Of a stretch of DNA of 64,000 bases, positions 1 to 8,737 are shown piece by piece (positions within the stretch are counted from its first letter, which is position 1; each line of letters starts with the position of its first letter). The notes beneath the pieces are model-generated. The model was not told the DNA's origin. It did not search any database and saw only the letters and a program-made list of their open reading frames with translations. Origin of the DNA: Bacteroidales bacterium UBA2712 (GTDB lineage: Bacteria; Bacteroidota; Bacteroidia; Bacteroidales; Paludibacteraceae); the NCBI GenBank assembly GCA_002354055.1, contig DEKW01000007.1, positions 1 through 64,000 on the forward strand. The letters are read 5' to 3'. The position numbers and the translations under genes were made by a program.

Positions 1-8
1 TAGTAAGA

Positions 9-70
9 CGCGCTGCAAGCTCGCTTGTGAGCGCGGGTTAGTAGTCGTTTACGCTCAGGCCGCGTAGGCC
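9..70. repeat. Small palindrome cluster at window edge
   Basis: A nested hairpin at 9-35 pairs CGCGCT with AGCGCG and, inside it, CAAGC with GCTTG. A second palindrome, GGCC-5-GGCC, lies at 58-70. TAGTA-type words flank them. The style matches the palindromic arrays at 28474-28579 and 29343-29533. No recognised gene is seen in 1-109, apart from a possible 15-codon reading frame on the minus strand (38-85) preceded by AAGGAGG. Confidence 0.5.
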
Positions 71-109
71 AAAATGACTGCGCATTTTCGATTAACCTCC
101 TTATCAATC

Positions 110-748
110 CTATTTCCTCCCGAAGTCCGCGGGAATCTCTCCCCAGGCTTTCGTGTCCCATTTGTATATCGGCGTCGTCCAGGTGTTGTCATGCAGCCAC
201 ATCTCCGCTTTCCGTACCATGAAGAACAAGTCCTGGTTCTTTGCCGACCACTCAATCTTGGTATCCGCGTGCCCTTTTTTCAGCCATGCGAGAGCCGTGC
301 GGCTGTCCGAATATAAGGCCCATGACAGGTTGTTCTGCTTCAGATAGGCAAGTCCCAAAACGATGGCGAGAAACTCCCCTATGTTGTTGGTCCCGGAGAC
401 AAAGGGACCCCGATGGAACACCTCGGTACCGGTGTCCGCTATCACGCCGCGGAACTCCATCACTCCGGGGTTGCCGCTGCATGCAGCATCTACGGCCAGA
501 GAAGGGTAAACAGGTGTTGAAGAACTGGAAATGGGGGAGGGATGACCGGAGGGCTCTTTGGGCTTGCGCGAGATATACTGCTCGGGAGAAGAAAGGGAGG
601 CGGACTCTGCTTCTTCGCGCGTGGGAAAACCTTTATATTTTGCGCCCATGACGCCTTTGACCTGCGCCTCGCACGCTTCCCAAGTGTCGTAGATCCCGGG
701 CGTTTTTCCGCTCCATACTACATAATATGCCGCTTTCTTTTTGCTCAT
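110..748 (-). CDS. rnhA: Ribonuclease HI with N-terminal viroplasmin-like domain
   Basis: This enzyme cuts the RNA strand of RNA-DNA hybrids in the cytoplasm. The 212-residue protein has an N-terminal module of about 50 residues of the caulimovirus-viroplasmin type (YYVVWSGKTPGIY, then YKGF), which in this family binds hybrid nucleic acid. A serine/proline-rich linker (about 62-80) leads into the RNase H fold. The acidic catalytic set is visible: D87 (AVDAACSGNPG), E125 (NNIGEF), D148 (YSDSR) and D198 (YKWDTKAWG). The start lies 4 bases past the stop of the DUF2461 gene, so the two are probably cotranscribed. The assignment is firm. Confidence 0.93.
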   Translation of the reverse strand: MSKKKAAYYVVWSGKTPGIYDTWEACEAQVKGVMGAKYKGFPTREEAESASLSSPEQYISRKPKEPSGHPSPISSSSTPVYPSLAVDAACSGNPGVMEFRGVIADTGTEVFHRGPFVSGTNNIGEFLAIVLGLAYLKQNNLSWALYSDSRTALAWLKKGHADTKIEWSAKNQDLFFMVRKAEMWLHDNTWTTPIYKWDTKAWGEIPADFGRK

Positions 749-752
749 GAAC

Positions 753-1466
753 TTAGCACCTTGACGGGAACTCGCCGTACTCCTCGAAGGTATAGTTGAG
801 GAAGTCGTTCATCGGTTTCGCTGCCTTTGCTATATCGGTAATTTTATCGATGAAATCGGGAGAAATGACCTCTTCATCGCTCAGCGGCACACTAAAGGTG
901 TACATCTTATGTTTGAGCCATTCGGCATGCACAAACTCCGGGTCAAAACCAGCCGGCACTTTCTTCAGTCCCGTACCCCAGTAGCTGTCAAAATCCTGCG
1001 CAAAGTATTTCTTCCAGGACTTGGAACCCATGATTGCCTCGACCTCTTCGTAGTTCGCCTCAATCTCCGTGCGCAGGGCTTTGAGCAACTCTTTGGACGG
1101 GTCCCATATACCGCCGGCAAACATGCATTGTCCCGGTTGGATATGTACGTAGTACCCTCCGCGCATGGATTTCTTGCCCCAGGTCTTCGGCTGACCCGGT
1201 ACGCCGGTAGCGGGAAAACAACCGAACCACTCCTTGTACGGCCGTTTGTCTGCCGAGAAGCGGATGTCGCGGTTGATGCGCCAGATACAATCCTTCGGCT
1301 GCAGACCTTCGAGTGTCGGATCGAACTTCGTCAGACGGGCGATATACTCCGTTGAAAACGCCACAAACCGATCCCGGCACGCTTGATACCGAGCCCGGTT
1401 GGCGTCAAACCACTCCTTGTTGTTGTTGACCGCCAACTCTGCCAAAAATTCTAACGTCTCTTTCAT
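753..1466 (-). CDS. DUF2461 family protein
   Basis: The protein has 237 residues and belongs to the DUF2461 (TIGR02453) family, whose biochemical role is unknown. Family hallmarks are visible: KEWFDANRARYQ near the N-terminus, then INRDIRFSADKRPYKEW, GGYYVHIQPGQ and a FAGGIW stretch. I chose the ATG at 1466 because the frame further upstream runs through the tRNA-Arg gene, which ends 14 bases before this start. The gene therefore looks expressed from the rfbC-rfbD-tRNA transcript, with rnhA following 4 bases downstream. No signal peptide is seen, so a cytoplasmic protein is expected. Confidence 0.85.
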   Translation of the reverse strand: MKETLEFLAELAVNNNKEWFDANRARYQACRDRFVAFSTEYIARLTKFDPTLEGLQPKDCIWRINRDIRFSADKRPYKEWFGCFPATGVPGQPKTWGKKSMRGGYYVHIQPGQCMFAGGIWDPSKELLKALRTEIEANYEEVEAIMGSKSWKKYFAQDFDSYWGTGLKKVPAGFDPEFVHAEWLKHKMYTFSVPLSDEEVISPDFIDKITDIAKAAKPMNDFLNYTFEEYGEFPSRC

Positions 1467-1480
1467 ATTCTTGTTGCTTG

Positions 1481-1552
1481 TAGTCTCTTTGGGAATCGAA
1501 CCCAAATCTGAGCTTTAGGAGAGCCCTGTTCTATCCATTGAACTAAGAGACC
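1481..1552 (-). tRNA. tRNA-Arg (anticodon CCT)
   Basis: A full cloverleaf folds on the minus strand. The acceptor GGTCTCT pairs with AGAGACT (first pair G-U), the D arm is GTTC/GAAC, the anticodon stem GGGCT/AGCTC encloses loop CTCCTAA (anticodon CCT, reads AGG), and the T arm is TTGGG/CCCAA with loop TTCGATT. The discriminator is A and CCA is not encoded. It lies 9 bases after the rfbD stop and 14 bases before the DUF2461 start, so it must be processed from a mixed mRNA/tRNA transcript unless a hidden promoter exists. Confidence 0.95.
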
Positions 1553-1561
1553 GCAGGTGCT

Positions 1562-2419
1562 TTATAACAGCTTAATGCACCGTCTCAATCCGTCCATCCA
1601 ATGAGGTATCTCTACACCGAAAGTCTTTTTGAACTTCGATTTATCCAATACGCTATAGTGCGGCCGTGGGGTCTTGTACTGGTATTCTTCCGATAAAATC
1701 GGGCGAACTTGACATCCCTTAATCCCTGCGAGCTCATGAATGGCGATCGTGAAATCGTACCAGGAGCATACGCCTTCATTCGTAAAATGATATACACCCG
1801 GATGCCATGCCGGTGTCTCGATGACCGTGAAGATCGCCCATGCCAAGTCGGCTGCGTAGGTAGGCGTACCGATCTGGTCGAAGACCACACCGAGCTTCTC
1901 TTTCTCCTGCCCCAGACGGATCATCGTCTTCACGAAGTTATTGCCGTACGTCGAGTAGAGCCATGCCGTACGCAGGATCACCGCTTCGGGGCACGCTGCC
2001 AGCAGGTTCTTCTCGCCCATGTATTTGGTGCGGCCGTAAGCCGTGCGCGGTGCTACCGGGTCGCTCTCGCGGCAAGGCACGTGCTCGTCGCCGGAGAACA
2101 CATAATCGGTGCTGACGTGGATCACCCGCACGCCCTGGCTGCCTAAAACGCCTAACGCATCGGCGTTGATCTTCATTGCCGTCGCCTCGTCCTCCTCCGC
2201 CTTGTCCACATTCGTGTAGGCGGCACAATTGACAATCAAATCGATGGAATGTGCCTCTACGAAGGCCGATACTGCAGCTTTGTCCGTGATGTCCAATAAG
2301 TAGGTATCGTCCGCCTCAACGACGTCCGTGAAGAAATATTGATGCTTCCCGTGCTCCTTACTCAGCACCCGCATCTCGTTACCCAACTGCCCGTTACTGC
2401 CGGTTACAAGTATATTCAT
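1562..2419 (-). CDS. rfbD: dTDP-4-dehydrorhamnose reductase
   Basis: This is the last step of dTDP-L-rhamnose synthesis, the NAD(P)H reduction of dTDP-4-keto-L-rhamnose. The 285 residues match the usual RmlD length. The N-terminal Rossmann motif is GSNGQLG (residues 7-13), the catalytic region reads STDYVFSG, and the short-chain dehydrogenase pair is YGRTKYMGEK (Tyr and Lys). It follows rfbC after 38 bases of AT-rich repeat (TTACGTAATTACG words). Rhamnose made here would feed O-antigen, capsule or the A-LPS anchor of T9SS cargo; that last link is inference. rfbA and rfbB are not in the window. Confidence 0.95.
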   Translation of the reverse strand: MNILVTGSNGQLGNEMRVLSKEHGKHQYFFTDVVEADDTYLLDITDKAAVSAFVEAHSIDLIVNCAAYTNVDKAEEDEATAMKINADALGVLGSQGVRVIHVSTDYVFSGDEHVPCRESDPVAPRTAYGRTKYMGEKNLLAACPEAVILRTAWLYSTYGNNFVKTMIRLGQEKEKLGVVFDQIGTPTYAADLAWAIFTVIETPAWHPGVYHFTNEGVCSWYDFTIAIHELAGIKGCQVRPILSEEYQYKTPRPHYSVLDKSKFKKTFGVEIPHWMDGLRRCIKLL

Positions 2420-2457
2420 TTTATTACGATATAACGATATTACGTAATTACGACATT

Positions 2458-3006
2458 TTAAAATGGCGAATCAAAGTCTCTCAGCAACGGATGTTTCTTG
2501 TCCTTCTCGCTGATAATCCGCAACTCTGCGGGAACTTGCCAATCAATCGCTAAATCCGGGTCGCTCAGCAGCAGTCCGCCATCCGCCTCCGGGTGGTAGA
2601 GGTTGTCGCATTTGTAGGTGAAGATCGCCTGATTGCTCAGCACCGAGAATCCGTGCGCGAAGCCGCGGGGAATGAAGAACTGCCGTTTGTTATCTTCGCT
2701 CAGCTCCACGCTGTACCACTTCCCGAAAGTAGGACTGCCTTTGCGCAGATCGACCGCTACGTCCAGTACCCTGCCGACCGTGCAACAAACCAATTTTGCC
2801 TGACTGTACGGCGGACGCTGAAAGTGCAGACCGCGTACGACGCCGTACGACGAGCAGCTCTGGTTGTCCTGTACAAACTGCGCATCGATACCCGCCTCGC
2901 GGTAACGCTGCTCGTTGTAAGTCTCTACAAAATACCCCCGCGCGTCCTTGAATACCTGCGGTTCAATCACTAATAGTCCCTCAATCGGTGTCTTGATAAT
3001 ATTCAT
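2458..3006 (-). CDS. rfbC: dTDP-4-dehydrorhamnose 3,5-epimerase
   Basis: RmlC epimerises dTDP-4-keto-6-deoxyglucose at C3 and C5. The 182-residue protein opens MNIIKTPIEGLLVIEP and contains FVQDNQSC and VVRGLHFQ, where the His is the expected catalytic base. FFIPRGFAHGFSVLS and the YHPEADGG region complete the cupin. I took the ATG at 3006 because the frame above it lies in the 5' UTR and promoter. The promoter at 3058-3088 fits this start. It leads the operon rfbC-rfbD-tRNA-Arg-DUF2461-rnhA. Confidence 0.95.
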   Translation of the reverse strand: MNIIKTPIEGLLVIEPQVFKDARGYFVETYNEQRYREAGIDAQFVQDNQSCSSYGVVRGLHFQRPPYSQAKLVCCTVGRVLDVAVDLRKGSPTFGKWYSVELSEDNKRQFFIPRGFAHGFSVLSNQAIFTYKCDNLYHPEADGGLLLSDPDLAIDWQVPAELRIISEKDKKHPLLRDFDSPF

Positions 3007-3057
3007 AAATCTTGTATGATTTAGCCATTTACGATGTGCCATTAGCAAAAAAGCGTG

Positions 3058-3088
3058 CAAAGGTACAACAAAAATTGCACATACGCAA
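3058..3088 (-). promoter_or_regulatory. Bacteroidetes-type promoter for rfbC
   Basis: On the minus strand TTG (3088-3086) is followed after 20 bases by TACCTTTG (3065-3058). This matches the -33/-7 layout of the Bacteroidetes primary sigma factor. The start codon is about 50 bases downstream. Confidence 0.85.
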
Positions 3089-3234
3089 ATAAAAATGGAT
3101 TTTTTCGAGAAAAATAGAATTTATTCTATTATTTTTTTGACAGCTGACGGCTTCGAATGCTAGCATACGTAAGACGTTAGCTGGCCAAAAATAGAGGTTT
3201 TACCTTTTAAAAAAATCCATTTATTTGCGTATGT
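3079..3234. repeat. 156-bp inverted-repeat segment
   Basis: The ends are inverted copies: ACATACGCAAATAAA at 3079-3093 reappears reversed at 3220-3234, and both are followed inward by TGGATTTTTT. Inside are TAGAA/TTCTA and CAGCTGAC/GTTAGCTG pairs. The left arm is the -33 region of the rfbC promoter; the right arm carries the same TTTGCGTATG box without a well-spaced -7 box. It could be a miniature element or an inverted duplication of a promoter. Confidence 0.5.
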
Positions 3235-3251
3235 CCGGCAGGACGCGAACG

Positions 3252-3316
3252 TACTTTCGGAGGGAACCCACCCTAAATTTATTTAGGGAAGGGGCGTGCC
3301 GAAGTACTGCTTTTTT
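3252..3316. terminator. Nested hairpin between convergent-side ends
   Basis: GTACTTTCGG (3252) pairs with CCGAAGTAC near 3300 and encloses a perfect inner hairpin CCCTAAA-4-TTTAGGG. On the plus strand it ends in TGCTTTTTT. It lies just past the stop of the beta-barrel gene at 3319, so it may end minus-strand transcription. A related GTACTT..CCGAAG frame surrounds the CTAG cluster at 58880-58957. Confidence 0.5.
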
Positions 3317-3318
3317 CG

Positions 3319-4230
3319 TCACCTGCTGAAGGGCAGACATTGGCAGCGATAAGCTCTTCTGCGGCTGGCGCGGTCGTATGGAGAGATGGCGTAGGAGATC
3401 TTGATGCCTACGTCGAAGAGGGCGGCTTCTTTGACAAGTTTGCGGCCCTGACGGTTCGCCTCCATCACCGGCGTGAGCAGCCGTTGTAGCGGAAAACCAT
3501 CCCTTGTGTCGCTGAGCATGATCAGGCTCTCCGCCTCGCTCTGCGCCGCCTTATGCTTACTGAAACAATAGTCGAAATATGCGCCTACCATGATATACGA
3601 GCGATAGCTGGTAGCCCAATTATTGATAGGAATGGCGTACCCGGCTTCGATAGCGCCCCACCATTGTACGGTCGGCAGCGTCAATCGACCTGTCTGCGTC
3701 ATCTCAAAATCCCGCGAAGCGGCTAAGGGGAACGACTCTTCGACGATATTGTCGTAGTCCGGATAATAGACGGCAAGTGCCGCGTGCCGGACGGACTGCT
3801 TCCAACTGTTTGCCAGCGGAAAGAATGCCTTCGCGCCCGCTAAGAAATGAAAACCCTTCGCCGTTAGCGCAATCTGCAGCGGGATGCCGACCGAGTATGT
3901 CGTGTACCGCTCGTTGAGGTCGTTGATCGAATAAATGACATCCATCTGCTCGTCCTCTACGTCGATGGTCGAGTAGGCGTCTTCGTAGTTTGTCTTGCCG
4001 AACGAAGCGTTATGCATGTCGATCGTCACGCCCAAACGAAAACCGATCACGTGGGACGAGAAATAGTCATAATAGACGTGCGCACCGCCTTGCGCTCCGA
4101 CGCGTCTATCTACATACTCCGTCTTTCCGTTCCATCCGGCGACACCACCGTGCAGACCCATCTCGAACACATGCTCGGCGTGCAGACACATAGGCAAAAG
4201 CAGCAATATGACAACTCCTATCTTCCTCAT
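3319..4230 (-). CDS. Predicted outer-membrane beta-barrel protein
   Basis: The 303-residue protein has a signal peptide (MRKIGVVILLLLPMCLHA) and alternating aromatic/glycine strands (for example GAQGGAHVYYDYF, YSVGIPLQIALTA, QWWGAIEAGYAI, YIMVGAYFDYCF), typical of a small outer-membrane barrel. I do not recognise a named family. It is a distant look-alike of the barrel at 8738-9694; both have the order strand, IP-LQI/LQIPIGL, strand. Its ATG overlaps the stop of the large T9SS protein (ATGA), so translation is coupled. A partner or anchor role for that protein is inference. The C-terminus is Arg-rich and does not end in the usual aromatic residue. Confidence 0.7.
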   Translation of the reverse strand: MRKIGVVILLLLPMCLHAEHVFEMGLHGGVAGWNGKTEYVDRRVGAQGGAHVYYDYFSSHVIGFRLGVTIDMHNASFGKTNYEDAYSTIDVEDEQMDVIYSINDLNERYTTYSVGIPLQIALTAKGFHFLAGAKAFFPLANSWKQSVRHAALAVYYPDYDNIVEESFPLAASRDFEMTQTGRLTLPTVQWWGAIEAGYAIPINNWATSYRSYIMVGAYFDYCFSKHKAAQSEAESLIMLSDTRDGFPLQRLLTPVMEANRQGRKLVKEAALFDVGIKISYAISPYDRASRRRAYRCQCLPFSR

Positions 4231-7200
4231 AGCACGATCTTCTTCTCCGTCCATCGCTCTTCGCCTTTCTCGTAGCGGTACAGATAGACGCCGCGCGTCA
4301 TCTGTCCCTCGCTCACAGGCATACCTTGACTATTGTATATCTGCACCCGCGTAGGTGCGTCTTCGGGACCCTCTATCTCGATGATATTGGACCATATACT
4401 GCGGCCGTCGTTCAGGTGCACGTTCAGCTGGAACACGCCCCGTAACTCATTCCGCTCCGCATAGTCATCGCCCGTTGCACCGGGTATCGCCTGCTCGTTC
4501 TTGTACCACTGGAACGCTGTCGCTGTCCGTTCGGGGAAAAAGTTCCGCAAAGCCACATTGTCGCAGAGTAGTTGCCAGTTGTATTTGTTGACTATGATGT
4601 CATATAACCGCTCACAATGGATAGTATCAAGGTGGAGGGTATAAATAGAATCTATACAATCCCATTGGGGGTGCTGAAATTCCAGAAGGAGATCTCCTGC
4701 CATTTTAAAAGTCAGTACTGTATCTCTAAAATACAAAGTATATGGGAGCAAGGTATCACATAGAGTTCCTATGGTTATTGTTTTCTCTTTAATTTCCGGG
4801 CAACAATGTTCCATAATTACATTCAATATGTAATAAATACTATCTGCCCCACTACTATCATATACCGTGTCGCGTAATTCATTTTTCAATGGATAGATCT
4901 TATTCCGCCATGTGATAGCATCAATAGTGTCGCAAATGATTGTGTCCACACGAGTTGCCTGCGGTATTTGGCACAGCCGTAACTCAATATCATCAATACC
5001 GAAATCATTCCCTTCATGACCATGCATATAAGCATACATATTCACCTCTATAGCACTAAGGTCAGTCGGCAAGGTGAAATTCGTGCCGACGATATGCCAA
5101 TTGGACATTTCAGAGTGCGTTGCTATGGGCATTTCTGAGGGAATGCAGTTGGCAAGAACCTCTTGTGTGTCCGAATTAATCAATTGAATCAATATCTTCG
5201 GCAACTGATATTCACCATCGTGGATATTGTCGTGCAGATTAATAACATAGGCCGAAAAAGATAACACATCACCTTCTGCACCTCCAGACAGAAAAGTACT
5301 ATAGAATAGATGGTTATTGGCACCTTCAATCATTAAAAAGTATCCGCGAGAAGCATCGTTCGGATATGAGTGGTCTTCACGATCTACCCACTGATGATTG
5401 TAATAGCCTTGATCTTTCTTCGTTAAACGATAATAGCCTTCAGGTAACCTGCCGGTGGTATTACATCCATTTCGGTACAGAATACTCGGATTGTTTATGC
5501 ACGACACATCCGGGTCGTTAGGGGCGTTGCCACCGAAGTCTTCTCTAAAAAGCAATTTTCCTTCCAGACAAAAGTCTTCGCAATGGAATGTGCTTAACGT
5601 GTAATCAATCTCTATACTATCGCAACCCTGTTCATCCTTCAGTAATATGGTTTGTGAACCGGGTTTATTGAACAGCAGTCCGTGCCACGTGAAAGGCATA
5701 AGGGTGTCGCAGACGGTAGTATCACGCGTAGCGTAGTGCATTTCGGGGCAAGGCGATTCACAATGTTCCGTTTCCACGCGCATCATGTAGTATATGCTGT
5801 CAAAACCACAAGAGCTACGAAGAGTGTCGCGTAAGGTATCGGTGATGGCAAACTCTTTTCCGTGCCATGTGATCCGGCTAAGGGTGTCGCACACCGTCGT
5901 GTCCGTGAGGATGGTGTCAGGCGTCATGCAAAGACGGATCTCGATATCATCCAGCGCGAAGTCATTACCGTTACCATTGGTCACATTGTTGTAAATAGTA
6001 AGCCGGATAGCGGGTATACCGGTCGGCACAATGAAATTCATACCCACCAGATACCATGGTGATGAATACTGCCAATCGGTCTTAACGGCTAAGTCCTCCG
6101 CAAACGGAATCTGCTGCGTGTTCTTTTCCACCAAGGTCTCACCTGTCTGTGGATTCGTCAGCACGAACTTCAGACATGGAGCAATAACCGGCCCCCTGTT
6201 TCGGGTGTACCAATCGTATTGAAACCATGTGAACACATTTGCCACATAGGCGCTGAAAGTCAATTCGATACCTTCGCAAAGACCGCTTATCTCCGTTTGG
6301 TAGAACTGCTGATTACCTCCGCTACCGTCTATCTCCATAAAATACCCACGAGAGTAATCGTTCGGATAGGTATGATCATCCTGAATGTACCATTGGGAGC
6401 GATAGGTGGATTGGTCCGCACCGGGCAAAGACCATCCGGTGGTGTCGCCGTTACAGTAACCGGATTTGGTGACAATATATTTGCCGGAACCCATACTACG
6501 GAAAACGTCATTGGTTGCCTGCGTATAACTCATGCCCGGCACGGGGTTGGTACTAACCCTCGGCGCAGACGGATCATTACCGCCGAAGTCCTCTCGGAAA
6601 AGGAGTATGCCGTCCATACAAAGTTCTTCTACGGGCGGTTCCGGTGGCTCACATTCGTTCACTCTCAGTCGGAAGGGTTCACTCATCGCACGGCAGTTGA
6701 CGCTCTCGATATTTCCATCGCCGGAGACGGCAACTTTATACCAACCAGAGTCTGCTTTTTGAATGGCGTCAAAGCTGAGGATTCCTCCGTTGAAACCGGA
6801 CATTTCTGACCATGTGACGCTGTCCGTAGAGTGCCACCATTTATAGGCTAATGGTTCAGCAAACGTACCATCGTTGGTAAAGTTGGCGGTTAGGGTGGTC
6901 GCTGTGTTTTCACACACTTCCGTCTCTCCTTCTATCGTCACCGGCGGTGCGCACAGGTGAATCTCGATGTCGTCCAGCGCAAAATCATTACCGCTTCCGT
7001 TTATGGGTACATTATTATAAATGGTGAGTTTCACACGAGAGATGTTTTCCGGCACGGTGAAGTTCATACCGATGAGCCGCCAGTGTGCAGAATACTGCCA
7101 AGACGAATTATCTCCGATAAAAGCGGAGTCAAATGGTATATCACCTGTGTCATAGGTAGCCAGTTCGGCTTCGGAAGAGGGATCGGTCAGCACAAATTTC

Positions 7201-8648
7201 ATCCGCGGATAGATATCATCCCTGTTAGGGTTCATATAATGTCCCCAAGTCATGACATTCGCTACATAAGCGGAGAATGTGAGACGCGAACCGGGACAGA
7301 GACCCTCTATCGTGGTGGTATAGAAAGGCGCATTGTCCCCTCGTCCGTCTATCTGTAAGAGATAGCCTTTTGTCTTGTCGTTCGGATAAGTGTGGTCATC
7401 CATGATATGCCACTGAATCCCATTTTGGTATCCTTGTTTGGTTACCAAGAACTTTCCGCTACTCATCCCGCTTGTCCGGCTCAAACAGGGAATATAATTG
7501 GAGGACATACCGAGTACGGCTGCTCGCGCTTTGTTGGCGTCAGAAATCACTTCCGGATCATCCGGGTCATTACCGCCGAAATCCTCTCGGAAGAGGAGTA
7601 TTCCGTCGATGCAGAGATCCTCCGTACATTCGTTCACTCTCAGCCGGAACGGATCGCTCACGGCGCGGCAGTTAATATTGTCGATATTTCCATCGCCTGA
7701 GACGGCTACTTTATACCATCCTGAGTCGGCTTTCTGGATGGTGCTGAACGTGAGGATTCCTCCGTTGAAATCGGACATTTCCGTCCAAGTGACGCTATCC
7801 GTCGAGTGCCACCATTTATATTCTAAGGGTTCGGCAAAGGTACCGTCATTCGAGAAATTAGCGGTGATGGTCGTAGCCTCGTTTACGCATACTTCCGCCT
7901 CTCCTTCTATCGTCACCGGCGGCGCGCAGAGGTGAATCTCGATATCATCCAGTGCAAAGTCATTGCCGGAGCCGTTGCGCGCTACGTCGTTGTAGATAAA
8001 CATCTGGATGGACTCGACGCCTTCCGGTACAACGAAATTCATACCGATCAACTGCCATTCGGCAGAGAGGACATTATCTCGTGCATATTTCCAGGTATCC
8101 GGCGTACCGTACCGCCAATCGGGTTGGATGTCGCCGGTGGATTTCTCGCCTAATGTATTGCCTGTCGTGGGGTCTTTGAGCACAAATTTCATGCGCGGAA
8201 AGACATAACTGCTACCGAAATAATCCAGCTGTCCGGCATAGTGCACATTCACTACATAGGCGCTGAAAGTCAGCTTGCTTCCTGCGCATAGCCCGTCTAT
8301 GGTCGTGCTGTAGAAAGGTTCAGCGCCGCCTATCCCGTCCACCTCCAAGAGGTAGCCTCGGGTCTTATCGTCAGGATAGGTATGGTCGTCCTGTCGATGC
8401 CATTGGATGCCGTTTGCCCAGCCTTCCTTGCGTACCGTATAATGGCCGCTGCCCAGACTGTTGCCTGAGTTATAATACTGCGAACTCATACCCGGTACAT
8501 TCATCATACTCACCGCCGGATCGCTCGGGTCATTTCCTCCGAAATCCTCCCTGAACAATAGTGTTCCGTCGATGCACAACTCTTCCTCTTGCGCCATCAT
8601 CGGCAGCGCAAGTGCCAAACACAGTACTATGCCTAAGAGCCGTTTCAT
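4227..8648 (-). CDS. Large secreted T9SS protein with four jelly-roll-like repeats
   Basis: The 1473-residue exported protein has the signal peptide MKRLLGIVLCLALALPMMAQ. Four long repeats begin with CIDG-LLFREDFGGNDP or close variants and each ends with GNDFALDDIEIHLC; each also holds DDHTYPND-RGYLL and LTFSAYV-N, which suggests a jelly-roll adhesion or glycan-binding module (inference). Ig-like segments (IEGEAEVC...YKWWHSTDSVTW) separate repeats 1-2 and 2-3, and cysteine-flanked VCDTL-ITWHG spacers come later. The C-terminus (VQIYNSQGMPVSEG, GVYLYRYE, KKIVL) is a classical T9SS type A sorting domain. The ATG at 8648 follows the promoter at 8672-8702. Confidence 0.8.
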   Translation of the reverse strand: MKRLLGIVLCLALALPMMAQEEELCIDGTLLFREDFGGNDPSDPAVSMMNVPGMSSQYYNSGNSLGSGHYTVRKEGWANGIQWHRQDDHTYPDDKTRGYLLEVDGIGGAEPFYSTTIDGLCAGSKLTFSAYVVNVHYAGQLDYFGSSYVFPRMKFVLKDPTTGNTLGEKSTGDIQPDWRYGTPDTWKYARDNVLSAEWQLIGMNFVVPEGVESIQMFIYNDVARNGSGNDFALDDIEIHLCAPPVTIEGEAEVCVNEATTITANFSNDGTFAEPLEYKWWHSTDSVTWTEMSDFNGGILTFSTIQKADSGWYKVAVSGDGNIDNINCRAVSDPFRLRVNECTEDLCIDGILLFREDFGGNDPDDPEVISDANKARAAVLGMSSNYIPCLSRTSGMSSGKFLVTKQGYQNGIQWHIMDDHTYPNDKTKGYLLQIDGRGDNAPFYTTTIEGLCPGSRLTFSAYVANVMTWGHYMNPNRDDIYPRMKFVLTDPSSEAELATYDTGDIPFDSAFIGDNSSWQYSAHWRLIGMNFTVPENISRVKLTIYNNVPINGSGNDFALDDIEIHLCAPPVTIEGETEVCENTATTLTANFTNDGTFAEPLAYKWWHSTDSVTWSEMSGFNGGILSFDAIQKADSGWYKVAVSGDGNIESVNCRAMSEPFRLRVNECEPPEPPVEELCMDGILLFREDFGGNDPSAPRVSTNPVPGMSYTQATNDVFRSMGSGKYIVTKSGYCNGDTTGWSLPGADQSTYRSQWYIQDDHTYPNDYSRGYFMEIDGSGGNQQFYQTEISGLCEGIELTFSAYVANVFTWFQYDWYTRNRGPVIAPCLKFVLTNPQTGETLVEKNTQQIPFAEDLAVKTDWQYSSPWYLVGMNFIVPTGIPAIRLTIYNNVTNGNGNDFALDDIEIRLCMTPDTILTDTTVCDTLSRITWHGKEFAITDTLRDTLRSSCGFDSIYYMMRVETEHCESPCPEMHYATRDTTVCDTLMPFTWHGLLFNKPGSQTILLKDEQGCDSIEIDYTLSTFHCEDFCLEGKLLFREDFGGNAPNDPDVSCINNPSILYRNGCNTTGRLPEGYYRLTKKDQGYYNHQWVDREDHSYPNDASRGYFLMIEGANNHLFYSTFLSGGAEGDVLSFSAYVINLHDNIHDGEYQLPKILIQLINSDTQEVLANCIPSEMPIATHSEMSNWHIVGTNFTLPTDLSAIEVNMYAYMHGHEGNDFGIDDIELRLCQIPQATRVDTIICDTIDAITWRNKIYPLKNELRDTVYDSSGADSIYYILNVIMEHCCPEIKEKTITIGTLCDTLLPYTLYFRDTVLTFKMAGDLLLEFQHPQWDCIDSIYTLHLDTIHCERLYDIIVNKYNWQLLCDNVALRNFFPERTATAFQWYKNEQAIPGATGDDYAERNELRGVFQLNVHLNDGRSIWSNIIEIEGPEDAPTRVQIYNSQGMPVSEGQMTRGVYLYRYEKGEERWTEKKIVL

Positions 8649-8671
8649 CGGTCTCGAAACCTTTGCGGCTG

Positions 8672-8702
8672 CAAAGGTACGACATTTTTCTGATATATGC
8701 AA
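8672..8702 (-). promoter_or_regulatory. Bacteroidetes-type promoter for the 1473-residue protein
   Basis: TTG (8702-8700), 20 bases, TACCTTTG (8679-8672) on the minus strand. The -7 box is one arm of the palindrome ACCTTTGC-4-GCAAAGGT at 8659-8678. The start codon is 24 bases downstream of the -7 box. Confidence 0.88.
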
Positions 8703-8737
8703 ATAAATCGTTATGAAATCTCTATTTTTTTTCTATA

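Noticed and set aside
3225..3259. Plus-strand promoter in the inverted repeat
   Set aside because: The TTG box is followed by TACTTTCG at about 25 bases, with a poor -7 box and no plus-strand gene ahead.
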